Source of the DNA: Pseudomonas botevensis
GTDB taxonomy: Bacteria; Pseudomonadota; Gammaproteobacteria; Pseudomonadales; Pseudomonadaceae
Direction: 5' to 3'
Assembly: GCF_019145475.1 (NCBI RefSeq)
Contig: NZ_JAHTKI010000024.1
Location: 16,596 to 80,595 of the forward strand
Length of the DNA: 64,000 nt
Part shown: piece by piece, positions 52,745-60,818 of the stretch
Numbering within the stretch: the stretch's first letter is position 1
Layout of the letters: each line of letters begins with the position of its first letter
The notes under the pieces: generated by a model
Database searches by the model: none
Told to the model about the DNA's origin: nothing
What the model saw: the letters and a program-made list of their open reading frames with translations, nothing else
Made by a program: the position numbers and the translations under genes

Positions 52745-53686
52745 TTACTCCTCTGCCCCGGCAGCTGAATGCGAACTCGAGTCAATTTCCGTGGCCGCCA
52801 CTTCTTTCTCTTTCTTCTCGTGCTTCAGCGGCTTGCCCGGCTTCATACCTTCGTACTTGTCGACGATGATCTGGAACTGGTTCGGCGTGACCGAGGAGTA
52901 GAGCTCGACTGGGTTGTTCTGGCTTGGCTTGGCAAGGGCTGCGTATTCAGCTTGATCAAGCTGTTTAGGTGACTTCTTGACTTCACTTACCCAGGCGTCG
53001 AAATCTTCCTGAGTCGTTGAGATGGCTTTGAACTTCATGCCGGTGAAACCCGCGCCGCTGTAGTTGGCGGAGATACCGTCCATTTCAGCGTTGCGGTCAG
53101 CGATCAGGTGCAGCTTGGTCTGCATGCCCGCCATCGCGTAGATCTGGCCGCCCAGACCCGGGATGAAGAACGAGTTCATCACAGCGTCGGAGGTGATCTT
53201 GAAGTTGATTGGCGTGTGCGCCGGGAACACGATCTTGTTGACCGTGGCGATGCCTTGTTCCGGGTAGATGAACAGCCATTTCCAGTCCAGCGCGACCACT
53301 TCGATGGTCACCGGCTTGACGTCGGATTCAATCGGACGATACGGGTCCAGTTCGTGGGTCGAAATGTAGGTGATGTAACCCAGGGCAATGATGATCAGGA
53401 CCGGGATGGTCCAGACGGCTACTTCGATCTTGGTCGAGTGCGACCATTTCGGCGTGTAGACGGCGTTCTTGTTCGAGGCGCGGTATTTCCAGGCAAACAG
53501 GAAGGTCATCACGATGACCGGCACCACGACCAACAGCATCAGCAGCGTGGCGGTGATGATCAGGTTGCGCTGTTCCAGGCCGACCTGGCCCGTTGGATTG
53601 AGCAAGGTCATGTTGCAGCCTCCCAGCAACAACGTGCCGAGCAGCGGCACTAGGCCTAGTAATCTGGGATACCTGTTTTTACTCAT
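52745..53686 (-). CDS. cyoA: Cytochrome bo3 oxidase subunit II (lipoprotein)
   Basis: A 313-residue subunit II. The N-terminal signal ends in LLLGGCNMTL with lipidated Cys near residue 25. Two TMs follow (IITATLLMLLVVVPVIVMTFLF; VAVWTIPVLIIIALGYI), then the periplasmic cupredoxin domain. This lacks the CuA ligand set, as expected for a quinol oxidase (QIYAMAGMQTKLHLIAD). A charged tail ends EVAATEIDSSSHSAAGAEE. Start MSKNRYPRLLGLV at 53686; the longer ORF start lies in the leader. Confidence 0.97.
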   Translation of the reverse strand: MSKNRYPRLLGLVPLLGTLLLGGCNMTLLNPTGQVGLEQRNLIITATLLMLLVVVPVIVMTFLFAWKYRASNKNAVYTPKWSHSTKIEVAVWTIPVLIIIALGYITYISTHELDPYRPIESDVKPVTIEVVALDWKWLFIYPEQGIATVNKIVFPAHTPINFKITSDAVMNSFFIPGLGGQIYAMAGMQTKLHLIADRNAEMDGISANYSGAGFTGMKFKAISTTQEDFDAWVSEVKKSPKQLDQAEYAALAKPSQNNPVELYSSVTPNQFQIIVDKYEGMKPGKPLKHEKKEKEVAATEIDSSSHSAAGAEE

Positions 53687-54439
53687 CTCACGACCTCTAA
53701 AGCAGCTTGCGCAATGCAGTTGGGTTTTGATCGCCAACACTTCACCCTGCCAAGGGTTGGCATTTTCTTTGGATTGAATAAGGGCCGCCCGTCGCGCGTC
53801 AGACGCTCGACAAATCCTCGGACAGCGGTGAGTTCTTATTCGATTTCGTGGTCAAAGGCCCTGTTACAGACCAATTCCATTTGGCGCGGAAAGTTGGAAG
53901 GCACCGACACCAGGGTGTCTTGCAGCCTCCCGACCGCTCGACACCCGACTTCCTGATCAGTTCCTTATTAAAGGCTGAGCAGTGCCGGGAATTCAGTGCG
54001 GGCGATTGTAGATAGGTAGCGCCCTATACACCATGTCTTATCCCGAAATAATTTTTATCCGGTACAGCAACAATCCATCACCGTTTTTGCAAAAGTTCCG
54101 CATGTTATCGAAATTGATTCTCAACAAAAACACCAAAAAATGTAGGTCTACCTGCGTCACTTCAGACAGCTCCGAAGGCTTTTTCCTCCAGGCTGATCCT
54201 GCTAAACCCCGATTTTCAAAGGGTTCTGGCCATCTGCCAGAGTTTGTTGAAACTGCCTGTTCCGACAACTGTGCCTAAAGGCAGACAAACGCTGAAACAG
54301 ACCAATGTTTTTGTGTAACAGAGCACCAATCCGCGTCCCTGAAATCATCTGCGACACCCCGTGTGTGACAACATGTCGCACACCTGCCACACCCTTCCTT
54401 GTCTTTCGTCATGTTCTTTTCACACGCCCTGTGAAATGC
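53687..54439. other. Gene-free control region upstream of cyoA
   Basis: No credible gene lies in this ~750-bp stretch; the ORF at 54033–54278 has no ribosome site or family resemblance. It is AT-richer around 54040–54140. Leftward signals include TACAAT (complement of 54005–54010) as a possible -10, which would give a leader of about 310 nt. An imperfect hairpin GCCAACACTT…AAGGGTTGGC lies at 53733–53761, and a FNR/ANR-like site at 54114–54127. Long leaders and several regulators are plausible for a terminal oxidase operon. Confidence 0.5.
54114..54127. promoter_or_regulatory. Candidate ANR/FNR box upstream of cyoA
   Basis: TTGATTCTCAACAA matches TTGAT-N4-ATCAA at 9 of 10 defined positions. 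ANR represses cyo in some pseudomonads (literature knowledge). It is about 100 bp upstream of the proposed cyo -10, so function is uncertain. Confidence 0.4.
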
Positions 54440-54479
54440 GAAACGCCCCGATTTCCGAACCCGGAAATCGGGGCGTTTC
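54440..54479 (-). terminator. Long perfect hairpin after dsbB
   Basis: GAAACGCCCCGATTTCC and its exact complement around a 5–6-nt loop. The T tract is short (TTT) on either side, but the ~17-bp stem, 30 bp after the dsbB stop, is probably its terminator; it could be bidirectional. Confidence 0.75.
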
Positions 54480-54510
54480 GTTGTATCGGCGCGAGCGCCG
54501 CAAAGTTGAT

Positions 54511-55020
54511 TCAGCGCAATGCCTTGCGGTTGCGCGAGGTCAGCAGCGGCACGAGGATCACCACCAGCACGAACGCCACCAGCGCCCACTGTGCCAGCGA
54601 CAGGCCGAGGATCGGCGGGTACGGCGTCGAGCAGAAACCGTCGACCTGGAAGCCCAGCGGGAAGATCTTCGCCAGCGGCAGGTCATCGACGATCGGCTGC
54701 AGCACATCGATACCGCAACTCACCGCCGGATAGAACTGGGTGTAGACGTGATGCCCGGCAACGCCGGCTCCGGCAATCGCACAAATCACCACCAGCACCT
54801 CGAACACAGTGATGCTGCGGCGGGTGCGCATGGCCGCGCCGATGAACGCGAACAGCGCGATCAGCAGCAACGCATAACGCTGCAGGATGCACAGCGGGCA
54901 TGGCGCTTCGCCCAGCACGATCTGCATGTACAGCGCGCCACCGATCAGTGCCAGGCAGATGATTCCCAGCAGCACCAGATAGCGTCGCTCACGTCCCAAT
55001 CGAATCGTTTCCTCGCTCAT
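54511..55020 (-). CDS. dsbB: Disulfide bond formation protein B
   Basis: A 169-residue four-TM protein that reoxidises DsbA using quinone. First CxxC in GEAPCPLCILQRYALL near residue 41. The second cysteine pair is in AVSCGIDVLQP and VDGFCSTPYPPILGLS in the second periplasmic loop. TMs: YLVLLGIICLALIGGALYM, LLLIALFAFIGAAM, VFEVLVVICAIAGAGV and QWALVAFVLVVILVPLL. Downstream of cyo, reading toward it. Confidence 0.95.
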   Translation of the reverse strand: MSEETIRLGRERRYLVLLGIICLALIGGALYMQIVLGEAPCPLCILQRYALLLIALFAFIGAAMRTRRSITVFEVLVVICAIAGAGVAGHHVYTQFYPAVSCGIDVLQPIVDDLPLAKIFPLGFQVDGFCSTPYPPILGLSLAQWALVAFVLVVILVPLLTSRNRKALR

Positions 55021-55045
55021 CGCGTTTCCCTTTCATGTCCATGGT

Positions 55046-55606
55046 TCAGCTGGCCGGCGGCTGCGCTTGCAGTTGCGCCATCAGGCTGATGTTGTCTTCG
55101 ATATGCCAATTGGCCGCGATGCGACCGTTGTCGATCTGATAGATATCGGTTGCCCGGAAGTCTACACGCTGGCCCTGCCCTTTGAGAGCCTTGAACGTAC
55201 CGGTGAAATGCCCGCGAAAGTGCAGATGCACCACCACGCGATCCCCGGCGACGATCATTTGCTCGATCTCGCAACTCAAGTCCGGCACCGCCGTGCGAAA
55301 GAACTTCGATGCCAGCAACGGCCCGGTCGGTCCTTGCACCCGTCCTTCGGGCGGCGTCTTGTCGACAAATTGCGGCGACAAGGCAGCGTTGGCCAACGCC
55401 TTTTCACCCGAATTCCAGAAACTGCCGTAGCGCCGCGCCGCCAGTTCCATCGCTTGCTGCTGCGCCTTGGGCAGGCTCTGATCGACGATCAGGGTCTGCG
55501 GTTCAATCAGGGCGGATTCGGCATGGGCGAACGGACTGACCAGCAACGTGGCCGACAGGCCCAGGGCAGCGAGGCTGAAATGACGGGAGAAGATGAAGTG
55601 CGACAT
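55046..55606 (-). CDS. Secreted SnoaL/NTF2-like protein
   Basis: A 186-residue protein with signal peptide (FSLAALGLSATLLVSPFAHA, cleavage near residue 28). The mature part resembles the SnoaL-like/NTF2 fold: QQAMELAARRYGSFWNSGE, VAGDRVVVHLHFRGHFTG and DIYQIDNGRIAANWHIEDN. Members include polyketide cyclases and proteins of unknown role; here a small hydrophobic ligand is likely. Start at MSHFIFSRHF (55606). Confidence 0.8.
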   Translation of the reverse strand: MSHFIFSRHFSLAALGLSATLLVSPFAHAESALIEPQTLIVDQSLPKAQQQAMELAARRYGSFWNSGEKALANAALSPQFVDKTPPEGRVQGPTGPLLASKFFRTAVPDLSCEIEQMIVAGDRVVVHLHFRGHFTGTFKALKGQGQRVDFRATDIYQIDNGRIAANWHIEDNISLMAQLQAQPPAS

Positions 55607-55729
55607 GGGGGCGATCCTGATCATGTAAACGAACGAGCGCCTATCATCAGCATCGGGGAATAAACGATAAATCGGTTAAGAAACGATTAACCTTTAAACA
55701 CTTTTTAATAATCGCAAGGGCGGGGAGCC

Positions 55730-55787
55730 ATTCGCGAGCAGGCCCGCTGCCACAAAACAGTTGTGGGAGCGGGCCTGCTCGCGAAAC
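55730..55787. repeat. REP doublet with perfect arms
   Basis: TTCGCGAGCAGGCCCGCT (55731–55748) and its exact complement AGCGGGCCTGCTCGCGAA (55768–55785), spacer 19 bp, between the SnoaL gene and the end of hmp. Best preserved of the window's REP elements. Confidence 0.9.
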
Positions 55788-55805
55788 GGACGACTCGGTT
55801 TCAGA

Positions 55806-56987
55806 TCATTCCAGCGCAGCGGCCGGGCCGAAGAACTCGTAGCGGCTTTGCTTTTCCGGCACACCCAGCGCTTTCAGATGACGCTTGATCGCGCCCATGA
55901 AGCCTTTTGGCCCCAGGAAATACGCATCGACATCACGCTGCTCCGGCAGCCATTGCGCCAGTTGCTCCTGGCTCAGCAGGCCCACTTTGTCCGCCGCCGG
56001 GCTCACGCCGTCATCTTCGGCGTAGCAGTAGAAACGCTTGAGTTGCGGATGACGCTCGGCCAAACCGTCGATCCAGTCGCGGAAGGCATGGACGCTGCCG
56101 TTACGGGCGCAGTGGATGAAATGCACCGGGCGTTTGCTTTCCAGCGCCGCTTCGAGCATCGGCAGGGTCGGAGTGATGCCGACGCCGCCGCTGATCAGCA
56201 CCAGCGGTTTGTCACTCTCTGTCAGGGTGAATTCGCCCGATGGCGGAAACAGGTCGATACGGCTGCCGACATGCAGTTGGTCGTGCAGGTGATTGGACGC
56301 ACGGCCATTCGGCTCGCGCTTGACGCTGATACGGTACTGGCCGTTGTTGGTCAGCGCCGACAGCGAGTAATTGCGGCGGATTTCTTCGCCGTCGAGGGTC
56401 AGTTTCATGCCGATGTACTGGCCTGGCTCGGCCGCAAGGATCGGGCCTTTGTCTGCTGGTTCGAAGTAGAACGAGATGATTTCCGCGCTTTCCTCGACCT
56501 TCGCCGCGACGATGAACTCCCGCGCTCCGCGCCAGCCGCCGACGGCTTGCTCTTTCTGGTCGTAGATGGCGGTTTCGGCGCCGATCAGGATGTCGGCCAA
56601 CTGTCCGTAAGCGGCGCCCCAGGCGGCCATCACTTCAGGAGTGGCGATTTCGTCGCCGAGCACTTCGGAAATCGCCCGCAGCAGGCAACTGCCAACGATC
56701 GGGTAGTGCTCCGGCAGAATCTGCAAGGCCACATGCTTGTTGATGATCTTGGCCACCAGATCGCCCAGCTGGTCGAGCTGATCGATATGCCGGGCGTACA
56801 TCAAAACGCCGTTGGCCAGGGCACGGGGCTGGTCGCCGCTGGCCTGGTGGGCCTGGTTGAACAGCGGACGGACTTGCGGGTATTCGGACAGCATCATCCG
56901 ATAGAAGTGGGTGATCAGCGCTTCACCGCCACTTTCCAGCAAAGGCACGGTGGACTTGATGATTGCACGATCCTGGACGCTAAGCAT
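55806..56987 (-). CDS. hmp: Flavohemoglobin, nitric oxide dioxygenase
   Basis: Hmp (393 aa) oxidises NO to nitrate. N-terminal globin domain (residues 1–~140) with FYRMMLSEYPQVRPLFNQAHQ and heme His in NKHVALQILPEHYPIVG. FAD-binding domain from ~150 (RNYSLSALTN). NAD domain with SGGVGITPTLPMLEAAL and a C-terminal KGFMGAIKRHLKAL. Divergent from norR; sigma-54 promoter and NorR boxes lie upstream. Confidence 0.97.
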   Translation of the reverse strand: MLSVQDRAIIKSTVPLLESGGEALITHFYRMMLSEYPQVRPLFNQAHQASGDQPRALANGVLMYARHIDQLDQLGDLVAKIINKHVALQILPEHYPIVGSCLLRAISEVLGDEIATPEVMAAWGAAYGQLADILIGAETAIYDQKEQAVGGWRGAREFIVAAKVEESAEIISFYFEPADKGPILAAEPGQYIGMKLTLDGEEIRRNYSLSALTNNGQYRISVKREPNGRASNHLHDQLHVGSRIDLFPPSGEFTLTESDKPLVLISGGVGITPTLPMLEAALESKRPVHFIHCARNGSVHAFRDWIDGLAERHPQLKRFYCYAEDDGVSPAADKVGLLSQEQLAQWLPEQRDVDAYFLGPKGFMGAIKRHLKALGVPEKQSRYEFFGPAAALE

Positions 56988-57028
56988 AAGGGTGACTCCT
57001 GAGCTTTCTCTAAAAGTGCCTTGTGTAT

Positions 57029-57045
57029 TTCAGCTTTCGTGCCAA
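57029..57045 (-). promoter_or_regulatory. Sigma-54 (-24/-12) promoter of hmp
   Basis: Leftward TTGGCACGAAAGCTGAA: the -24 element TGGCACG matches fully; the -12 element CTGAA matches TTGCW at 3 of 5. Forty-odd bp before the hmp start, with NorR sites upstream as enhancers. Confidence 0.7.
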
Positions 57046-57061
57046 CTAATTTATCCATAAA

Positions 57062-57074
57062 AATCAATAGCTTG
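57062..57074. promoter_or_regulatory. IHF-binding site between promoter and enhancers
   Basis: AATCAATAGCTTG fits WATCAANNNNTTR at every position. Bends DNA to bring NorR to the sigma-54 polymerase. Confidence 0.7.
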
Positions 57075-57083
57075 AAATTTAAG

Positions 57084-57098
57084 TAGTCAAATCGACAC
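57084..57098. promoter_or_regulatory. NorR box 1
   Basis: TAGTCAAATCGACAC carries GT-N7-AC, the NorR core; centre at 57091. Confidence 0.75.
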
Positions 57099-57109
57099 AA
57101 GCCCGCCTA

Positions 57110-57124
57110 TAGTCGCTTCGACTA
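57110..57124. promoter_or_regulatory. NorR box 2
   Basis: TAGTCGCTTCGACTA, an almost perfect dyad, GT-N7-AC core; centre at 57117. Confidence 0.8.
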
Positions 57125-57128
57125 CAAC

Positions 57129-57143
57129 GCGTCTCTTTGACTA
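57129..57143. promoter_or_regulatory. NorR box 3
   Basis: GCGTCTCTTTGACTA, GT-N7-AC core, right half matching the other boxes. Ends 7 bp before the norR start, so bound NorR may also repress its own gene. Confidence 0.7.
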
Positions 57144-57150
57144 CAAGCCT

Positions 57151-58707
57151 ATGTCCGCCAAATCCTTGCTCACCGCTTTGCTTCCCCTGGTTGCCGACCT
57201 GTCCCGCGAACTGCCCGAAGGCGAGCGCTACCGGCGCCTGCTCGAAGCCATGCGCGCCCTGCTGCCGTGCGACGCCGCCGCGCTGTTGCGCCTCGATGGC
57301 GAATGGCTGGTACCGCTGGCCGTGGACGGCTTGAGCACCGACACCCTCGGCCGCCGCTTCAAAGTCAGCGAGCATCCGCGCTTCGAAGTGCTGCTGGCCG
57401 GTGCCGGACCAACCCGCTTCGCGGCCGACAGTGAATTGCCCGACCCTTATGACGGCCTCGTGGACGGACTGAGTGAACATCTGGAAGTCCACGACTGCCT
57501 CGGCTGCCCGCTGTTCGTCGATGAACAACTCTGGGGCCTGATCACCCTCGACGCCCTCGACCCCGAGCGCTTCGAGCCGATCGAACTCGACGCCCTGCAA
57601 GCCTTCGCCAGCCTCGCCTCGGCCACGGTCAACGCCGCCGAACGCATCGAGCGCCTGGCGATTCGCGCCGAAGACGAACACCAGCGCGCCGAGGTCTACC
57701 GTCAGGCCAGCGGCCAGCAGAACCGCGAGATGATCGGTCAGAGCAAGGCACACAAACATCTGGTGGAAGAAATCAATCTGGTCGGCGGCAGCGACCTGAC
57801 CGTGCTGATCACCGGCGAAACCGGGGTCGGCAAGGAACTGGTGGCGCAGGCGATCCATGCCGCCTCGCCGCGCGCCGACAAGCCGATCATCAGCCTCAAT
57901 TGCGCCGCCCTGCCCGACACCCTGGTGGAAAGCGAACTGTTCGGCCACGTGCGCGGCGCCTTCACCGGCGCCACCAGCGACCGTCGCGGCAAGTTTGAAC
58001 TGGCCAATGGCGGCACGCTGTTTCTCGATGAAGTCGGCGAGTTGTCGCTGACCGTGCAGGCCAAGTTGTTGCGCGTATTGCAGAGTGGCCAATTGCAGCG
58101 CCTGGGGTCGGACAAGGAGCATCAGGTCGACGTACGCCTGATCGCCGCGACCAACCGCGACTTGGCCGATGAAGTACGCCGGGGCCGCTACCGCGCGGAC
58201 TTCTATCATCGCCTCAGCGTCTACCCGCTGCGGGTCCCGGCGCTGCGCGACCGCGGCCGCGATGTGTTGTTGCTCAGTGGCTACTTCCTCGAACAGAACC
58301 GTTCGCGCATGGGCCTCAACAGCCTGCGCCTGAACCACGATGCCCAGGAAGCGTTGCTGGCCTATACCTGGCCGGGCAATGTGCGGGAACTGGAACACCT
58401 GATCGGACGCAGCGCGCTGAAGGCGCTCGGCAACTGCAAGGTTCGGCCGAAGATTCTCAGCCTGGGCGCGGTGGATCTGGATCTGCCGCGCGAGGTTGTG
58501 GATAACTCGGCCGAGCCGGCCAGTGCCGTTTCAGTCGCGCCCTTGATGACCGGCGATCTGCGCAGCGCGACCGAGCAGTATCAGCGGCAGTTGATCGCAG
58601 CGGCGCTGGAGCGCAATCACGACAACTGGGCCAGGGCGGCGCGGGAGCTGGGGCTGGATCGGGCGAACCTTGGGCGGATGGCGAAGCGGTTGGGTATGAA
58701 AAGCTAA
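57151..58707 (+). CDS. norR: NO-responsive sigma-54 activator NorR
   Basis: NorR (518 aa) activates NO-detoxification genes with sigma-54 polymerase. N-terminal GAF domain (about 20–170) binds NO through a non-heme iron. The central AAA+ domain has Walker A GETGVGKELVAQAI near 215, the sigma-54-contact loop GAFTGA near 270, Walker B GGTLFLDEVGELS near 288 and the R-finger region. A C-terminal Fis-type HTH ends the protein (NWARAARELGLDRANLGRMAKRLG). ATG at 57151 directly after box 3. Confidence 0.97.
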   Translation: MSAKSLLTALLPLVADLSRELPEGERYRRLLEAMRALLPCDAAALLRLDGEWLVPLAVDGLSTDTLGRRFKVSEHPRFEVLLAGAGPTRFAADSELPDPYDGLVDGLSEHLEVHDCLGCPLFVDEQLWGLITLDALDPERFEPIELDALQAFASLASATVNAAERIERLAIRAEDEHQRAEVYRQASGQQNREMIGQSKAHKHLVEEINLVGGSDLTVLITGETGVGKELVAQAIHAASPRADKPIISLNCAALPDTLVESELFGHVRGAFTGATSDRRGKFELANGGTLFLDEVGELSLTVQAKLLRVLQSGQLQRLGSDKEHQVDVRLIAATNRDLADEVRRGRYRADFYHRLSVYPLRVPALRDRGRDVLLLSGYFLEQNRSRMGLNSLRLNHDAQEALLAYTWPGNVRELEHLIGRSALKALGNCKVRPKILSLGAVDLDLPREVVDNSAEPASAVSVAPLMTGDLRSATEQYQRQLIAAALERNHDNWARAARELGLDRANLGRMAKRLGMKS

Positions 58708-58710
58708 AAG

Positions 58711-58785
58711 CCCCCTCACCCTAACCCTCTCCCGGAGGGAGAGGGGACCGGTCGGGGGATGCCTGGGAGAGGGCTGGGGCGAGGG
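58711..58785. repeat. Dispersed inverted repeat (CCCTCACCCTAACCCTCTCCC type)
   Basis: CCCTCACCCTAACCCTCTCCC with a 9-bp stem partner GGGAGAGGG (58725–58745), followed by a second copy of the complement (GGGAGAGGGCTGGGGCGAGGG) ending at 58785. A related copy lies at 63808. A repeated intergenic sequence of pseudomonads and others; here just after norR. Confidence 0.75.
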
Positions 58786-58923
58786 ACTGCAATCAAAAAC
58801 ACACCTTGGCCCCAAGTCATCCGACAACTAACCTAAAGCCCACCCCGTTCACGCCGATAACCCGGCATCAATAGTTTTTGGCGAGCCGCCCTCGCCCATC
58901 ACCTTTTTCCACAGAAGGTTTTT

Positions 58924-59826
58924 ATGTCTTCCAACAAAGCCCGCGCAGATTCACTTTCGCTTCTGCTGTTTACCTTGCGCAGCGGCAAGCTGATGGCGAT
59001 CAACCTGCTGAAAGTCAGTGAAATCATCCCCTGCCCGCCGCTGACCAAGCTGCCGGAGTCGCACCCGCATGTAAAAGGCATCGCCACCCTGCGCGGTGCC
59101 TCGCTGTCGGTGATCGACCTGAGCCGCGCCATCGGCGAGCGGCCGCTGGAAGACCCCAACGGTGGCTGCCTGATCGTCACCGATGTCAGCCGTTCGAAGC
59201 AGGGTCTGCACGTGCAGGCAGTGAGCAAGATCGTCCATTGCCTGACCACCGACATCAAGCCGCCGCCGTTCGGCTCCGGTGGTTCGCGCGCCTACATCAC
59301 CGGCGTGACCTCGGTGGACGGCACGCTGGTGCAGGTGCTGGACATCGAAAAAGTCATCCACGGCATCGCCCCGGCCCAGATCGAAATGGCCCCGACCGAA
59401 CTGAGCATGGAAGACGCCGAAGTGCTCGGCAACGCGCGGATTCTGGTGGTCGACGACAGCCAGGTGGCGCTCCAGCAATCGGTTCACACCCTGCGCAACC
59501 TCGGCCTGCAATGCCACACCGCCCGCAGCGCCAAGGAAGCCATCGACTGCCTGCTCGACCTGCAAGGCACGGCGCAGCAGATCAACCTGATCGTCTCCGA
59601 CATCGAAATGTCCGAGATGGATGGCTATGCCTTCACCCGCACCCTGCGCGAGACGCCGGACTTCGCCCACCTGTACGTATTGCTGCACACCTCGCTGGAC
59701 AGCGCGATGAACAGCGAGAAGGCGCGTCTGGCCGGTGCCAATGGCGTGTTGACCAAGTTCTCCTCGCCGGAGCTGACCCACTGCCTGATCGAAGCGGCCA
59801 GGCATGTCGCCGCCCACGGTCACTGA
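58924..59826 (+). CDS. cheV: Chemotaxis coupling protein CheV
   Basis: A 300-residue CheW–REC fusion. The N-terminal CheW-like domain (about 10–155: LLFTLRSGKLMAINLLKVSEI, LPESHPHVKGIATLRG) links receptors to CheA. The C-terminal receiver (about 170–295) has the acidic VDDSQVAL, phospho-acceptor Asp in LIVSDIEMSEMDGYAF and Lys in LTKFSSPEL. Phosphorylation adjusts signalling gain. Confidence 0.95.
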   Translation: MSSNKARADSLSLLLFTLRSGKLMAINLLKVSEIIPCPPLTKLPESHPHVKGIATLRGASLSVIDLSRAIGERPLEDPNGGCLIVTDVSRSKQGLHVQAVSKIVHCLTTDIKPPPFGSGGSRAYITGVTSVDGTLVQVLDIEKVIHGIAPAQIEMAPTELSMEDAEVLGNARILVVDDSQVALQQSVHTLRNLGLQCHTARSAKEAIDCLLDLQGTAQQINLIVSDIEMSEMDGYAFTRTLRETPDFAHLYVLLHTSLDSAMNSEKARLAGANGVLTKFSSPELTHCLIEAARHVAAHGH

Positions 59827-60310
59827 GGTGGCGCCAACCTTCTGCTTTCTGATGCGGCGCGACCTCGACGAGGACATGCCGGCCATCCAGTGGCCGAACG
59901 GCATCGAACTGACCGCCTACCGCAGCGAACTGGCCGCTGCCGTGCATCATCTGATGCAACTTGGCTTTCACGAGGGCGGTGGTCGGGTCCCGGCGCTGGA
60001 CGTCTGGCAGCAACGCTTCGAAAGCGATCCCGAATACGATCCGGCGCTGTGCCTGGTGGCCGGCGATGCCGAGGGGATTGTAGGGGTTGCCCAATGCTGG
60101 ACCAGTGCCTATATCAAGGATCTGGTGGTGCATCCCCGCGCTCAACGGCGCGGATTGGGCCGGGCGCTGATGTTGCAGGCGTTCACGGTATTTCAACAGC
60201 GGCGCGAAGGCTTTGTTGATCTGAAAGTGCTGGAAGACAACCAGCGAGCACAGCGCTTGTATGAAAGTCTCGGGATGTATGTAGTCCGCCGGGAGCTGGT
60301 GCCGGACTGA
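59804..60310 (+). CDS. GNAT family N-acetyltransferase
   Basis: Up to 168 residues. Acetyl-CoA motif A is LVVHPRAQRRGLGRALMLQAF near residue 108; N-terminal part has ELTAYRSELAAAVHHLMQLG. The start is uncertain. The ATG at 59804 overlaps cheV by 23 bp. A GTG at 59828 and an ATG at 59852 are alternatives, and none has a strong ribosome site. Acceptor unknown. Confidence 0.82.
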   Translation: MSPPTVTEVAPTFCFLMRRDLDEDMPAIQWPNGIELTAYRSELAAAVHHLMQLGFHEGGGRVPALDVWQQRFESDPEYDPALCLVAGDAEGIVGVAQCWTSAYIKDLVVHPRAQRRGLGRALMLQAFTVFQQRREGFVDLKVLEDNQRAQRLYESLGMYVVRRELVPD

Positions 60311-60407
60311 ACCGCCACATATCGGAGCGGCATTACCGGCTGGCCCAGGCAACTTCCAGCCCTGCGCCATACTCCAACGCTGGCCAATCAGACCCAGGAT
60401 GCCCGCC

Positions 60408-60731
60408 ATGAAAGCCCTCACCCTTGCCTGCCTTTGCCTCATCGCGCTGACCCCGCTGGCTCACGCCTCCAGCCCCGACGCCTGGGCCGCCTACGACAAA
60501 GCCGTCCTCGCCAGTTGCACCAAGGCCAGCGGCCTGAAAAACGCCAAACCCGTCGGCAACGCCGCGCAATTCGACGACCGCGTTGGCTACACCGCGCTGT
60601 TGCTGCAAGGCCAATACCCGCAGAAACACATGAAGGGCGCCCAAGGCACCGAGCTGTGCCTCTACGGCAAAAAGTCGAAAACCGCCTTCGTCACCGAGTG
60701 GGACTCGATCCGCCCGAGCGCCAAACCCTGA
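60408..60731 (+). CDS. Small secreted hypothetical protein, 107 aa
   Basis: Signal peptide MKALTLACLCLIALTPLAHA. The mature part has two cysteines (ASCTKASGLKN; TELCLYGKK) and ends near DSIRPSAKP. AGGA 8 nt before the ATG at 60408 decides the start over the ATG at 60399. Small disulfide-containing periplasmic protein, no family recognised. Confidence 0.75.
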   Translation: MKALTLACLCLIALTPLAHASSPDAWAAYDKAVLASCTKASGLKNAKPVGNAAQFDDRVGYTALLLQGQYPQKHMKGAQGTELCLYGKKSKTAFVTEWDSIRPSAKP

Positions 60732-60818
60732 TCGAATGGCGCACAACTTGCTTCAATCAGCGTCTGCATGGCGGCTTTACGTCGCCGATTCACACCCTGA
60801 TTGAAGACCGGCCGCTCA

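Noticed and set aside
54033..54278. 81-codon ORF in the AT-rich cyo upstream region
   Set aside because: No ribosome site or family match, and it spans the FNR/ANR-like box; most likely random.
58711..58785. Terminator of norR
   Set aside because: A 9-bp stem is present but there is no T tract, and the same sequence recurs at 63808, so it is treated as a dispersed repeat; it might still halt transcription.
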